DNA from: Woeseiaceae bacterium
Lineage (GTDB): Bacteria; Pseudomonadota; Gammaproteobacteria; Steroidobacterales; Woeseiaceae
Reading direction: 5' to 3'
NCBI GenBank assembly: GCA_021773115.1
Contig: JAJFKS010000031.1
Coordinates: 1 to 64,000, forward strand
DNA: 64,000 bases
This document shows, in pieces, positions 40,002 through 48,356 of the stretch. The position numbers were made by a program, and so were the translations under genes. The stretch's first letter is position 1; each line of letters starts with the position of its first letter. The notes beneath the pieces were generated by a model, which had not been told where the DNA came from, ran no database searches, and saw only the letters and a program-made list of their open reading frames with translations.

Positions 40002-40742
40002 CTAAAGGAGTGAGCTGAAGGCTCGTCCCGGCGGGATATCCGAAAGCAGGCGATCATCTTCCGTCTTGACCACGGCGTAGCACTCGCAGACATAGTGCTC
40101 GAGTTTAGGGCGGTCCAGTACTTTGATATGTCCGCGCCTGTATTGAATGATGCCGGCGTCCCGCAATTTTCCGGCCGCTTCCGTGACCCCTTCGCGCCGC
40201 ACGCCGAGCATATTGGCGATCAACTCCTGCGTCATTTTCAACTCATCAGAGGAGAGTCGGTCGAGACTTAGCAGCAACCAGCGACACAGTTGCTGATCGA
40301 TGGAATGATGCCGGTTGCACACAGCAGTCTGGGACATCTGTGTGATAAGCGCCTGGGTGTAGCGCAGCAACAGATGCATCATCGGTCCCGCGCGACCGAA
40401 CTCCAGTTTTAAATGGCTTGCCGGTAAGCTGTAGCAAGAACCTTCGCTCTGCACGACGGCGCGATTCGGCGTGGTCTCACCGCCCATGAACAGGGAAATG
40501 CCGAGAATGCCTTCGTTGCCGACCACGGCGATTTCAGCTGAAGAACCATCTTCCATGACATACAACAGCGACACGATCGAATCCGTCGGAAAGAAGACGC
40601 GTTGCAGGACGCCGCCAGACTCGTAGAGGACTTCACCGAGCGCCAGTGGGGTTAGCTCCAGATGGGGGGCAAGGCGCTCAAACTCGCTTGCAGGCAGTGC
40701 TGCAAGCAGATGGTTTTGCTTTGGGTCGTGCGGTGCAGTCAT
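40002..40742 (-). CDS. Crp/Fnr-family transcriptional regulator (2)
   Basis: This 246-residue protein has the same plan as its neighbour: beta-roll (VFFPTDSIVSLLYVMEDGSSAEIAVVGNEGILGISLFMGGE) and winged helix (LKMTQELIANMLGVRREGVTEAAGKLRDAGIIQYRRGHIKVL). The recognition helix RREGVTEAAGKL is typical of the subgroup that senses stress by means other than cAMP. It reads toward the other Crp/Fnr gene on the same strand with a 112-bp gap holding site D, so the two are probably transcribed separately. Confidence 0.9.
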   Translation of the reverse strand: MTAPHDPKQNHLLAALPASEFERLAPHLELTPLALGEVLYESGGVLQRVFFPTDSIVSLLYVMEDGSSAEIAVVGNEGILGISLFMGGETTPNRAVVQSEGSCYSLPASHLKLEFGRAGPMMHLLLRYTQALITQMSQTAVCNRHHSIDQQLCRWLLLSLDRLSSDELKMTQELIANMLGVRREGVTEAAGKLRDAGIIQYRRGHIKVLDRPKLEHYVCECYAVVKTEDDRLLSDIPPGRAFSSLL

Positions 40743-40833
40743 GCGCTTACGACAGGCCTAAGAATCATTTTCCGTCTGCCGGATTGGGCTTAACGGGCTG
40801 GTTGGCGGCTATTGTACGCCATTTGTTGTTAGC

Positions 40834-40853
40834 TGTGTGCGGTAACGAACACG
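40834..40853. promoter_or_regulatory. TGT-N10-ACA dyad, site E
   Basis: The core TGTGCGGTAACGAACA (40836-40851) matches site A at 13 of 16 positions. It is 91 bp upstream of the second Crp/Fnr gene (minus strand). Confidence 0.45.
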
Positions 40854-40895
40854 GCGGCAGCGCTGATGCCCGATTTGGGATAACGCGTCACGAAT

Positions 40896-41249
40896 TCAAG
40901 TAGCGATATCCGATTCAAGTCGTTCCAGGCGATTTCGCAGTGATTCGATTTCCTCCATCAGATCTATCGCGAGTGCAACACCGGGCCGCGCCAAGGCCGA
41001 AGTACAACCCGAAGTCGTGCGCTCGTTCGTAGTTAATCCGCGAATCGCTGACGGAATTTTGAGTGTGTGCCAATCCCATTTTCACATAGAGAGACACAAG
41101 GTCCAGGTAGTCAAATTGCAGGAAGCGGTAGACGGCACCCGCGGCCAGGATATTGTAGGACACATCGCCGATATCTCCGATCGCGGGGTTCGCGCTTGCA
41201 ATACTTGCATCGCCAGCATCAATATAACTCGCTTCCAGCTCCCGACACA
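40896..41249 (-). pseudogene. Outer-membrane beta-barrel (OmpA-like) C-terminal remnant
   Basis: A minus-strand frame without start codon reads ELEASYIDAGDASIAS, then DIGDVSYNILAAGAVYRFL, DLVSLYVKMGLAHTQNSVSD and FGLYFGLGAA. This alternation of strands is that of OmpA-type barrels (SYLDAG, Y-----G--Y-F, LSLY-K-GLG). A frameshift near 40990 leads to a different frame ending in a coiled-coil (MEEIESLRNRLERLESDIAT). Only part of the barrel survives, and no signal sequence is present. Confidence 0.5.
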
Positions 41250-41265
41250 GCCGTCGTCAAAACCA

Positions 41266-41640
41266 TCATTGCACTATCCGGGTCGACAAAGTATCTGCGT
41301 TTTCAGCGAGATTATCGCGGATCCTTTGCAGTGCGTCGCTGCCGGCGTGCAGCGCCGGCTGGTCTATCCACTGGCCGCCAAGAGTCAATCCGCCGTCAAC
41401 GCCGTGCGAAATCACAACGAGTGAGCGGAGATTGTCGAACTGTTCGAGCGCATCAGCAATCTGTGACAGCGGGTCGCCGCTTCGGTCAACCGCCAGCACG
41501 GCGGAATCCGGCAGTTCTCGCGTCAATTGGTCCGCTTTGGGGACAGAGCTATCGATTACGACCAAGCCGCGTACGGGGTGTTGTTGCCGCTGAGCACAGA
41601 GTCCTTTGCCTGTGCCAATGAGCGGCCACCCTGCGTCGAT
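41266..41640 (-). pseudogene. DUF4347-domain adhesin remnant
   Basis: The frame RGLVVIDSSVPKADQL, then SAVLAVDRSGDPLSQIADAL, LRSLVVISHGVDGGLTLGGQWI and QRIRDNLAENAD matches DUF4347, the domain at the N-terminus of very large cadherin/haemolysin-type surface proteins (VVIDS-V, VV-D---DG--QI, VSHG--G-L-LG). The first ATG (41565) is inside the domain, and after RIVQ it stops at 41266, so thousands of residues are missing. It abuts the end of the M16 protease gene. Confidence 0.6.
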
Positions 41641-44358
41641 TTAGTTAAGCACGTTGCCATCCGCATCCATTAGAACGATCTCGCCCAAATCGAGGTCCTT
41701 GATCTCCGCTTCGATCTTCGCGCGATCGCCCACAACCACCCAAACCATGTTGTCCGGCCGAACGACGTCGACGGCTGCATCCAGAATTTGTTCATCGGAC
41801 AACGATCTAACCATATCCGGATACTCGTCCCAATAATTTTCCGGGAGGTCGAAGCGCACTATCTCGGCCAGGGAACTGGCGACCGAACTGGCGGTCTCCC
41901 AACGCCCGGCTAACGTCAAAGTATTTTTGTCTTTCGCTCTGGCTACTTCATTGGCGGTTGGCGGCCTCTCGCCACGGATGTGTCGCGCCTCGTTCAAAAT
42001 CTCCGTCATCGACTGCGCTGTTTTGTCGGTCTGCACCGGTGCATAGATGACAAACGGCCGTTGCCCGCGCGCATCGAGGATCAGGCTTCGAGCACCATAA
42101 GACCAGTGCTTGTCCTCTCGCAGGTTCATGTTCATACGAGCCGCAAAACTGCCGCCGAGTACTTCGTTCATGGCCTCTATAGCGATGTCGTTGTCGACGC
42201 TTTTCGGTGGCGCGATGTGGCCGGCGAAAATAATTGATTGCTCCGAATCGGGACGGTCGACAAGGTAGACCGTGGATACGGGACGATGTGCGACTTCACC
42301 AATGTTCTTCTGCGGCGTTGCGCCTGCTTTCCATCCCGCGAATCGCTTTTCGAGCTGCGGCAACAGTGTGTCCAGGGTGATGTCGCCTACGACCACCAAA
42401 GTCGCATTATTCGGCTTGAACCAATTTGTATGAAAGCGCTTGAGTGCGTCCGTATCCAGGGACTTCACGGATGCCTCGGTACCAGACCCTGACATCGGCA
42501 GGCTGTAGGCGTGACCTTCGCCATAGAGGAGCTTGGGAAAGACACGGATCGCCATGCCGATCGGCTGCACTTTTTCCTGCTGGATACCGGCGAGCTGCAA
42601 GTCTCGCAATCGTACGAAGTCGTCCTGCGGAAAAATCGGATTCAATATGACGTCCGCGAACAAGTCCAGTGAACCAGCAAGCTTGTCCTTGAGTGCGGAC
42701 ATGCTCACGGTTGATACATCAAGGTCGGACCCGGCACCCAGCGTTGCACCGAGGGACGCAAGTTCGTCGCTGATCTCAATGGCGGTCCGACTTCGTGTGC
42801 CCTCATCAAGCATGTTCATTGCAAGCGCCGCGGTGCCCGCGAGCCCGAACTGGTCTGACGCAAAGCCGGCATCGACCATCAGGCTCATGTTGACAACAGG
42901 TATCGCACTGCGCTTGGCCAGTATTACCTTAAGGCCGTTGGATAGCTCGGCGCGCTCGAATTTGTCGAAGCTCACCTGCGGCGGGTCGCCGACGTCAGGA
43001 AGTTTGGAACGGTCGACCGTGCTCGCGGCAACAGAGCGCTCCTTATATGGCTGCACTTCCAGGACGTACTGGCCGCGCGCTATCCATTTGTTGGCAGCCG
43101 CGGTTAGTTGATCTGCTCGCACCGTGTCCCACACGCGCAGCGTGTCCCGGTAGGCGCCCGGATTGTCGAGATAAATTTCGTTGGTCGCAAGAATGTCGGA
43201 TTTGCCACCAAATCCACCAATCCGTTCGGCGCCACGCACGAATGCCGCTTTGCGCGTGGTTGTTATCCGCGACAGCTCATCACGCGTCGGCCCATTGTCG
43301 AGAAACCGTGCGACTTCCTCGTCAATCGCCGCCTCGACGGCGGCAAGATCCTGGTCGGGCATTGCCGTTGCGACAACACCGAACAGGCCCGCGATCTCCA
43401 ACGGAAAAGCAAACGCAGTCACATCGCTCGCGATGCGGTCGTCATGGACGAGTCGTTTGTACAGCCTGGAGCTTTTACCCTCTGACAAGATGCCGGCCAC
43501 CAGGTCAAGATGGTCCGCTTCGATATTGCCGACTTCCGGCATCATCCAGATTTTGTAGACGCGTGCCTGGGGCACTCGATCCTGCATGACCTGGCGGTGG
43601 GTTCCGACGAGGTCGGGTATCCAGGTGTCTTGCCGGGTGAGCGGTGGGCCTGCCGGAATGGCGCCAAAATAGTGCTCTACGCGCGCCTTGACATCTTCGG
43701 CATCGACATCGCCCGCTATGACCAGCACCGCATTGGCGGCGCCGTAGTACTGGTTGAACCACTCGTGAACATCGACGAGGCTCGCGGCCTCGAGGTCTTC
43801 CATATAACCAATGACGGACCACGAATAAGGATGACCCTTGGGGAAAATATTCTTGAACGCAGTGATGAAAACCTTGCCATAGGGCTGATTTTCACCTTGC
43901 CGCTTTTCGTTCTGCACCACGCCGCGCTGTTCGTCGAGCCTTTCCTGATTAATGACGCCCAGCAAGTGCCCCATGCGATCCGACTCCATCCACAGCGCGA
44001 AGTCCAGGGCGTTCGTTGGCACCACTTCGAAATAGTTGGTGCGGTCGAAATTCGTCGTTCCGTTCATACCCGTGGCACCGACGCGATCAAACGGTTTGAA
44101 CCAGTCGTCGTTGTAGTTTTCGCTGCCGTTGAACATCAGGTGTTCGAACAAATGCGCAAATCCGGTCTTACCATCCTTTTCGTTCTTTGAGCCAACGTGG
44201 TACCAGACATTCACCGCCACAATCGGCGCCTTGTGGTCTTCGTGCACCACCAGCGTCAGGCCGTTATCCAATACGAATTTCTTGTAGTTGATGTCAACAT
44301 CAGCAGCGTTGACTAAACCTGCGAACAACAAAATGAAAAGGGTGAAGGTTGCTTTCAT
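41641..44358 (-). CDS. M16-family zinc metallopeptidase (insulinase-like, two-domain)
   Basis: A 905-residue secreted protease (start at 44358 after GGAGAGAAAC; signal ends VNAAD). The inverted zinc motif HLFEH (His69, Glu72, His73) is in the first M16 half, with the third acidic ligand in LDEQRGVVQNEKRQG. The second, inactive half begins about residue 460 (SFDKFERAELSNGLKVILAKRSAIPVVNMSLMVDAG). This size and layout match periplasmic PqqL/pitrilysin-like enzymes that degrade peptides in a clamshell chamber. It appears monocistronic. Confidence 0.92.
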   Translation of the reverse strand: MKATFTLFILLFAGLVNAADVDINYKKFVLDNGLTLVVHEDHKAPIVAVNVWYHVGSKNEKDGKTGFAHLFEHLMFNGSENYNDDWFKPFDRVGATGMNGTTNFDRTNYFEVVPTNALDFALWMESDRMGHLLGVINQERLDEQRGVVQNEKRQGENQPYGKVFITAFKNIFPKGHPYSWSVIGYMEDLEAASLVDVHEWFNQYYGAANAVLVIAGDVDAEDVKARVEHYFGAIPAGPPLTRQDTWIPDLVGTHRQVMQDRVPQARVYKIWMMPEVGNIEADHLDLVAGILSEGKSSRLYKRLVHDDRIASDVTAFAFPLEIAGLFGVVATAMPDQDLAAVEAAIDEEVARFLDNGPTRDELSRITTTRKAAFVRGAERIGGFGGKSDILATNEIYLDNPGAYRDTLRVWDTVRADQLTAAANKWIARGQYVLEVQPYKERSVAASTVDRSKLPDVGDPPQVSFDKFERAELSNGLKVILAKRSAIPVVNMSLMVDAGFASDQFGLAGTAALAMNMLDEGTRSRTAIEISDELASLGATLGAGSDLDVSTVSMSALKDKLAGSLDLFADVILNPIFPQDDFVRLRDLQLAGIQQEKVQPIGMAIRVFPKLLYGEGHAYSLPMSGSGTEASVKSLDTDALKRFHTNWFKPNNATLVVVGDITLDTLLPQLEKRFAGWKAGATPQKNIGEVAHRPVSTVYLVDRPDSEQSIIFAGHIAPPKSVDNDIAIEAMNEVLGGSFAARMNMNLREDKHWSYGARSLILDARGQRPFVIYAPVQTDKTAQSMTEILNEARHIRGERPPTANEVARAKDKNTLTLAGRWETASSVASSLAEIVRFDLPENYWDEYPDMVRSLSDEQILDAAVDVVRPDNMVWVVVGDRAKIEAEIKDLDLGEIVLMDADGNVLN

Positions 44359-44467
44359 GTTTCTCTCCAAATGTGTCATCGCTCTTGCATGAGCAGTGCG
44401 TATTCGTCAACAAGCCTGTCGAATCACTCGGTTGGCCACGAGCTTGGCATCGTAAGGATAGCAAAAA

Positions 44468-45301
44468 CTACACACGATCCCGATAAACTCTCGGCGTCTC
44501 GCCATGCATTCTCTTGAATGCCTTCACGAATGACAGGTCTGATTGATAGCCGACGCGCTCGGCGATCTTTTGTACGCGCAGTGTTGACGTCGACAGCAGT
44601 TCGCGTGCATTGCGCATGCGAAGCCGAGTGAGGTAGTCAAAAAAACTCACCTCGAGCAGATTCTTGAAGCGCCGGGCAAAGCCTGAGCGGGACATCGACG
44701 CCACCTTCGCCGCGCTCGCGATGGTCCATTGCTGGCCGGGGTTCTCGTGGATAGCGGCCAACACACGCGCGAGCCTTTTGTCATTGAGCGCGGCGACCAG
44801 GCCGACCCCGGAATCGTGTCCAAAATCTGCGCGTAGCAGCTGTACCAGCAATATTTCAGTGAGTTTGTTTACCGTCAGCTCGCTGCCCGGCGCCTGAGAC
44901 AGGTATTCCGCACTGAGGTGCTCGAGCGTACGCTTCAACCATGGCCACTGGTTGAGCTCGCTGCGCCGCATCAACACATAGTCGGGCAGCGCTCGCAAAA
45001 ACACATCGTTCTCTCTCTGGTCGAATCTGCAATACCCGCAAAGCAGCAGCGACGGCGACGTCTCAGCGGTGTGTGAAATCACGCGGTGGTCGACTTGAGG
45101 TGCGATAAAAACAAAGTCTCCGGTCTCGAGATCGAGTGTCTCCCCGGCTATTTCCAGGCGGCAGAGCCCGCTACGCAACAAGTGGAACATGGCCCTGTTC
45201 TCGTCCTGGTAGGCCAGTTCCCAGGGCGGCGAGAGCAGGTCGCAAAAGTAGACACTGCCGCTGGCCCTGATGCCTCGAAGAATGTCAGATAAGACTTCCA
45301 T
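44468..45301 (-). CDS. AraC-family transcriptional regulator with cupin sensor domain
   Basis: About 277 residues from the start at 45301 (MEVLSDILRGIRASGSVYFCDL). The N-terminal cupin domain has LSPPWELAY, LRSGLCRLEIAGETLDLETGDFVFIAPQVDHRV; the C-terminal AraC HTH pair has WTIASAAKVASMSRSGFARRFKNLLEVSFFDYLTRLRMRNARELLSTSTLRVQKIAERVGYQSDLSFVKAFKRMHGETPRVYR. It is divergent from the glutaredoxin-isochorismatase-DUF1330 run and probably controls it, as such regulators often sit next to their targets. Confidence 0.9.
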   Translation of the reverse strand: MEVLSDILRGIRASGSVYFCDLLSPPWELAYQDENRAMFHLLRSGLCRLEIAGETLDLETGDFVFIAPQVDHRVISHTAETSPSLLLCGYCRFDQRENDVFLRALPDYVLMRRSELNQWPWLKRTLEHLSAEYLSQAPGSELTVNKLTEILLVQLLRADFGHDSGVGLVAALNDKRLARVLAAIHENPGQQWTIASAAKVASMSRSGFARRFKNLLEVSFFDYLTRLRMRNARELLSTSTLRVQKIAERVGYQSDLSFVKAFKRMHGETPRVYRDRV

Positions 45302-45401
45302 AGTAGACGATCGATACCAAAAAGCGACTATATCAGGCATAGAAAAGAACAGCTATCGGTTGCATCATAGCCGTAGTTCAAACACCGCCGGAGACTGATC
45401 C

Positions 45402-45680
45402 ATGGCTTTTACGGAAATTTATATCAAGACCTGGTGTCCCTGGAGTCGCCTTGCTCTGGGGCTCATCAATAGCAAGGGCGTGGAGTTCAAAGTCATCGAC
45501 CTGACGTATGACACAGGTTCACTTGAGCAGGAAATGCGCACGCGAAGTGGTCGCAGAAGCGTGCCGCAAATTTTTATCGATGGCCGCCACGTAGGTGGCT
45601 TCGACGACCTCGCAGCCCTCGATCAATCCGGTGAGCTCGACAAACTGCTTCATCGGAGCGAGTCGTCGAGCGCTGCATAA
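45402..45680 (+). CDS. Glutaredoxin (GrxC-like) with CPWS active site
   Basis: A 92-residue thioredoxin-fold protein: active site Cys12-Pro-Trp-Ser15 in KTWCPWSRLA, the cis-Pro region RSVPQIFIDGRHVGGFDDL and a C-terminal helix. The second active-site Cys is replaced by Ser, so it would use a monothiol mechanism; the CPWS tetrad is uncommon. Its first residues fit GrxC (IYIKTWCPW). It is 31 nt before the next gene and may be cotranscribed with it. Confidence 0.88.
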   Translation: MAFTEIYIKTWCPWSRLALGLINSKGVEFKVIDLTYDTGSLEQEMRTRSGRRSVPQIFIDGRHVGGFDDLAALDQSGELDKLLHRSESSSAA

Positions 45681-45711
45681 CTTTCATCGCTACAACTGTT
45701 TGGAGACAATC

Positions 45712-46509
45712 ATGAGATCTTTACAACATCCACTGTTCCGTGTTCATGGCATTGCACTAGCGGCCGTTCTTGGGCTGTCTTTCACGGCCATGGCCGAAGA
45801 GGACGCGCTTGCGAAGTATGCGGACCCCGCCGAGCCTGCGTTGCCCGAAACCTCGGTCGACATATCCCTGGGTGACACGGCCCTGGTTATTACGGATCCA
45901 CAGATCGACTTCTTGAGTCCTGAAGGCGTGACCTGGGGTGTCGTTGGCGAGAGCGTAACCGAACTCGGTACCGTCGAGAATATTGGTAAGCTGCTCGATA
46001 CATCGAAGGCAGAAGGACTGCCGGTTTTCGTCTCTCCCCATCACTACTACCCATCGGACCACGGCTGGCACTTTGAGGGCCCGCTCGAAAAACTAATGCA
46101 CGCTATTGGTATGTTCGACCGCAAGGGACCGTACGTCGTTGACGGATTCAGCGGCTCCGGTTCGGACTTCATGCCGCAATACAAGGACCAGATTCTTGAT
46201 GGCAAGACAGTAGTAACAAGTCCCCACAAAATCTACGGCCCGGAAACCAACGACCTCGTGTTGCAACTGCGAAAGCGCGGCGTGAAAAAAGTAATTCTCG
46301 GTGGCATGTCTGCGAACCTGTGCACGCAAGCTCATCTTTATGAGTTACTGGAGCAGGGCTTCGAAGTCGTGGTTGTAAGAGATGCGACAGCGGCAGCAAA
46401 ACTGCCCGAAGGTGACGGTTACCTCGCCGCAATTACAAACTTTCGTTACGTAGCCAACGATCTTTGGACGACCGCAGAAGCCGTGCAAAAAATCAAGGCA
46501 GCGAAGTAG
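45712..46509 (+). CDS. Periplasmic isochorismatase-family cysteine hydrolase
   Basis: Start at 45712 (MRSLQHPLFRVHGIALAAVL). The 265-residue protein has a signal peptide and an isochorismatase fold with the catalytic triad Asp62 (VITDPQIDF), Lys173 (TSPHKIYGP) and Cys204 (GGMSANLCTQA). The family hydrolyses amides, ureas or isochorismate; the exact substrate is unknown. Most members are cytoplasmic, so the signal peptide is noteworthy. Probably expressed with the preceding glutaredoxin. Confidence 0.85.
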   Translation: MRSLQHPLFRVHGIALAAVLGLSFTAMAEEDALAKYADPAEPALPETSVDISLGDTALVITDPQIDFLSPEGVTWGVVGESVTELGTVENIGKLLDTSKAEGLPVFVSPHHYYPSDHGWHFEGPLEKLMHAIGMFDRKGPYVVDGFSGSGSDFMPQYKDQILDGKTVVTSPHKIYGPETNDLVLQLRKRGVKKVILGGMSANLCTQAHLYELLEQGFEVVVVRDATAAAKLPEGDGYLAAITNFRYVANDLWTTAEAVQKIKAAK

Positions 46510-46611
46510 TGCAGTGACCCGGCGAAAAGGCGTCAGATTTACAGACATGACGCCGGTCGGTCATTCTGAGAACTTGTTCTTAACCAAAAAACAAAATGTC
46601 GGAGCTCCATC

Positions 46612-46914
46612 ATGACCTACTACTCTGTCCTATCCGTCACGCCCACGAACCGAGACTGGATTCCGGACTACACGGCGCCCGTGAATGCGCTTGTCGCTAA
46701 ACACGGCGGAAAATATCTCGCCCGAACGGCCAGCCACGAACGATTAGAGGGTGAAGGCGAAGACGCGGCATTGCGCATCATTCTCGAGTGGCCTTCAAAG
46801 GAGGCCGCCATGGCGTTCCTGAGTGACCCCGGATACGCGCCGCATTTCAAAGCCCGGACGGAAGGCTCAGTGAGTCATCACTTTCTAATCGAAGGCAAGG
46901 ACGACGTCGCTTGA
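46612..46914 (+). CDS. DUF1330-family protein
   Basis: A 100-residue ferredoxin-like-fold protein: SVTPTNRDWIPDYTAPVNALVAKHGGKYLARTASHERLEGEG, then ALRIILEWPSKEAAMAFLSDPGYAPHFKARTEGS. This is DUF1330, a dimeric alpha/beta-barrel family of unknown function, related to stress-response ABM-like domains. A GGAGCTC ribosome-binding site precedes the ATG. A decayed copy is at 27771-27980. Confidence 0.88.
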   Translation: MTYYSVLSVTPTNRDWIPDYTAPVNALVAKHGGKYLARTASHERLEGEGEDAALRIILEWPSKEAAMAFLSDPGYAPHFKARTEGSVSHHFLIEGKDDVA

Positions 46915-47062
46915 GATAGCGTCGCGTTGCGAAAAATCCGACCTTATTGTCTTCATAGTCATTTCCCTGATGAAAAATGATTTCTCGGCTTGCGCTCGAA
47001 AGAGCCTATAGTTCGGGCACTGTCGCCGGGCCAGTTAGCTGCCCGGAATTGGGGAAATAATA

Positions 47063-47818
47063 ATGAAAATACCGCTTAAGGGAGCATTATTGCTTCAGAG
47101 TTCTCTGTTGCTGGGCTTTGTTGGCGCAGCTCAGGCTGCGGACGAGCCTGCCGAATCCTACGTTTATGGAAGCTATATGGTCTGTGACATCAGCCAACAG
47201 GACCGGGCAGACGAAATCTTCACATCGCTCGACAAGCCGTTTTACGACGCAGCTGTTGCCGACGGCAGCCTCTCGGCTTACAGCTACTATGCGCATCAAA
47301 CCGGTGGCAAATGGCGTCGTGGCATGTTCACGGTTGCACCAACGATCAAGGCATTACTGACCTCACAGAAAAAGGTCGGCGACCAGATTGATGCGAAGAA
47401 CAAGAAACTGAGCACCGAGACCAGTAAGATCTGCAATGCGCATGATGACTACATCTGGAGAAGCGTAGCCGGCAATGTGGGCACAAAATCACCCGGCAAG
47501 GCTGCCTTCTCTACCTACTTCGTCTGCGACAGCCGCGAAGTTCAGGCCGATGCTATCGTTACGCAGGTTTTCGCACCGACCTACAACAAGATGGTCACGG
47601 ACGGCAAGCTGACATCCTGGGGATACCTGGAGCACATTGTTGGCGGCCGCTTTCGACGCCTTGCAACGATGACTGCGACGGATATGACGGCACTTTTGAT
47701 GGCCCGTGCGGAGATCAACGAGGTATTGTTCGACAATCCGCTTAGCGACACGTTTACCGATATTTGCGACTCACACGACGATTACATTTGGGAAGTAAAA
47801 GCGAACGGCAATCGTTAG
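47063..47818 (+). CDS. Secreted protein of two homologous repeats (unknown family)
   Basis: This 251-residue protein has a signal peptide (cleaved near AQAADE) and two repeats of about 105 residues. Each has the same landmarks: Y-x-V-C-D (SYMVCD; TYFVCD), a helix, G-x-L-x-[AS]-[YW]-x-Y, GG[KR][WF]RR, then ICNAHDDYIW and ICDSHDDYIW. Each repeat carries two conserved cysteines, so two internal disulfides are likely. The dimeric ferredoxin-like appearance (x-Y-x-V-x-D... GG-W-R) is suggestive of an ABM-like fold. I do not recognise a named family. A terminator follows. Confidence 0.8.
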   Translation: MKIPLKGALLLQSSLLLGFVGAAQAADEPAESYVYGSYMVCDISQQDRADEIFTSLDKPFYDAAVADGSLSAYSYYAHQTGGKWRRGMFTVAPTIKALLTSQKKVGDQIDAKNKKLSTETSKICNAHDDYIWRSVAGNVGTKSPGKAAFSTYFVCDSREVQADAIVTQVFAPTYNKMVTDGKLTSWGYLEHIVGGRFRRLATMTATDMTALLMARAEINEVLFDNPLSDTFTDICDSHDDYIWEVKANGNR

Positions 47819-47841
47819 TGCTTAGTGGTTTGCAGAATGCG

Positions 47842-47867
47842 AGGCCCGGCTCATGCCGGGCCTTTTT
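47842..47867 (+). terminator. Intrinsic terminator after the two-repeat protein
   Basis: AGGCCCGGC, loop TCAT, GCCGGGCCT and TTTTT. Flanking bases are homologous to the terminator at 32478, suggesting that terminator and PA2779-like genes were duplicated together. Confidence 0.88.
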
Positions 47868-47972
47868 CGTTTTGACAAGATGGAAGCGATGTCATATTTT
47901 TTCGGATGACCTCGACTCATGATTCTGTCACCTGTTTCTTCAACAGGAGGCAATACCACAAGGAACATTTCA

Positions 47973-48356
47973 ATGCGCACAGAAAAATTACGAAATATCG
48001 TCGTCAGGCTTGTTTCCCTCTCGCTATTGAGTCTTGGCCTCGCACAGACGTCCGGCGCCGCCATGATTGGCGTTCAACAGCTTGTGCAAAGCGAGGCCCG
48101 GGATGCTCGTATCACACGTGTGGAGAGGATTCTCGCGCGAGCCGATGTTGCTGAGCAGCTGGTTGCGTACGGTGTTGATCCGCTGACGGTTCAATCGCGA
48201 GTTGACAACATGACAGACGCCGAACTGCTGGTGCTGGAAGGTAGGCTCGACCAGCAGGTTGCGGGTGGCGGAGCGGTTGGTGTAATCGGTACCGTATTCC
48301 TGGTCCTGATTATTCTGGAACTCGTCGGCGTTACGGACATATTCAAGGGCTTTTGA
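47973..48356 (+). CDS. PA2779-like small envelope protein, copy 3
   Basis: A 127-residue paralogue starting MRTEKLRNIVVRLVSLSL at 47973; a GGAGG lies 24 nt upstream and the immediate leader (AAGGAACATTTCA) is shared with copy 1. It has the same C-terminal helix (VGVIGTVFLVLIILELVGVTDIF). It is the most diverged copy (for example VGVQQLVQSEARDARITRVERILARADVAEQLV). A relic of its peptidase partner follows. The TGT-N10-ACA dyad found before copies 1 and 2 is absent; a short CCTGTT/AACAGG dyad is present instead. Confidence 0.85.
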   Translation: MRTEKLRNIVVRLVSLSLLSLGLAQTSGAAMIGVQQLVQSEARDARITRVERILARADVAEQLVAYGVDPLTVQSRVDNMTDAELLVLEGRLDQQVAGGGAVGVIGTVFLVLIILELVGVTDIFKGF

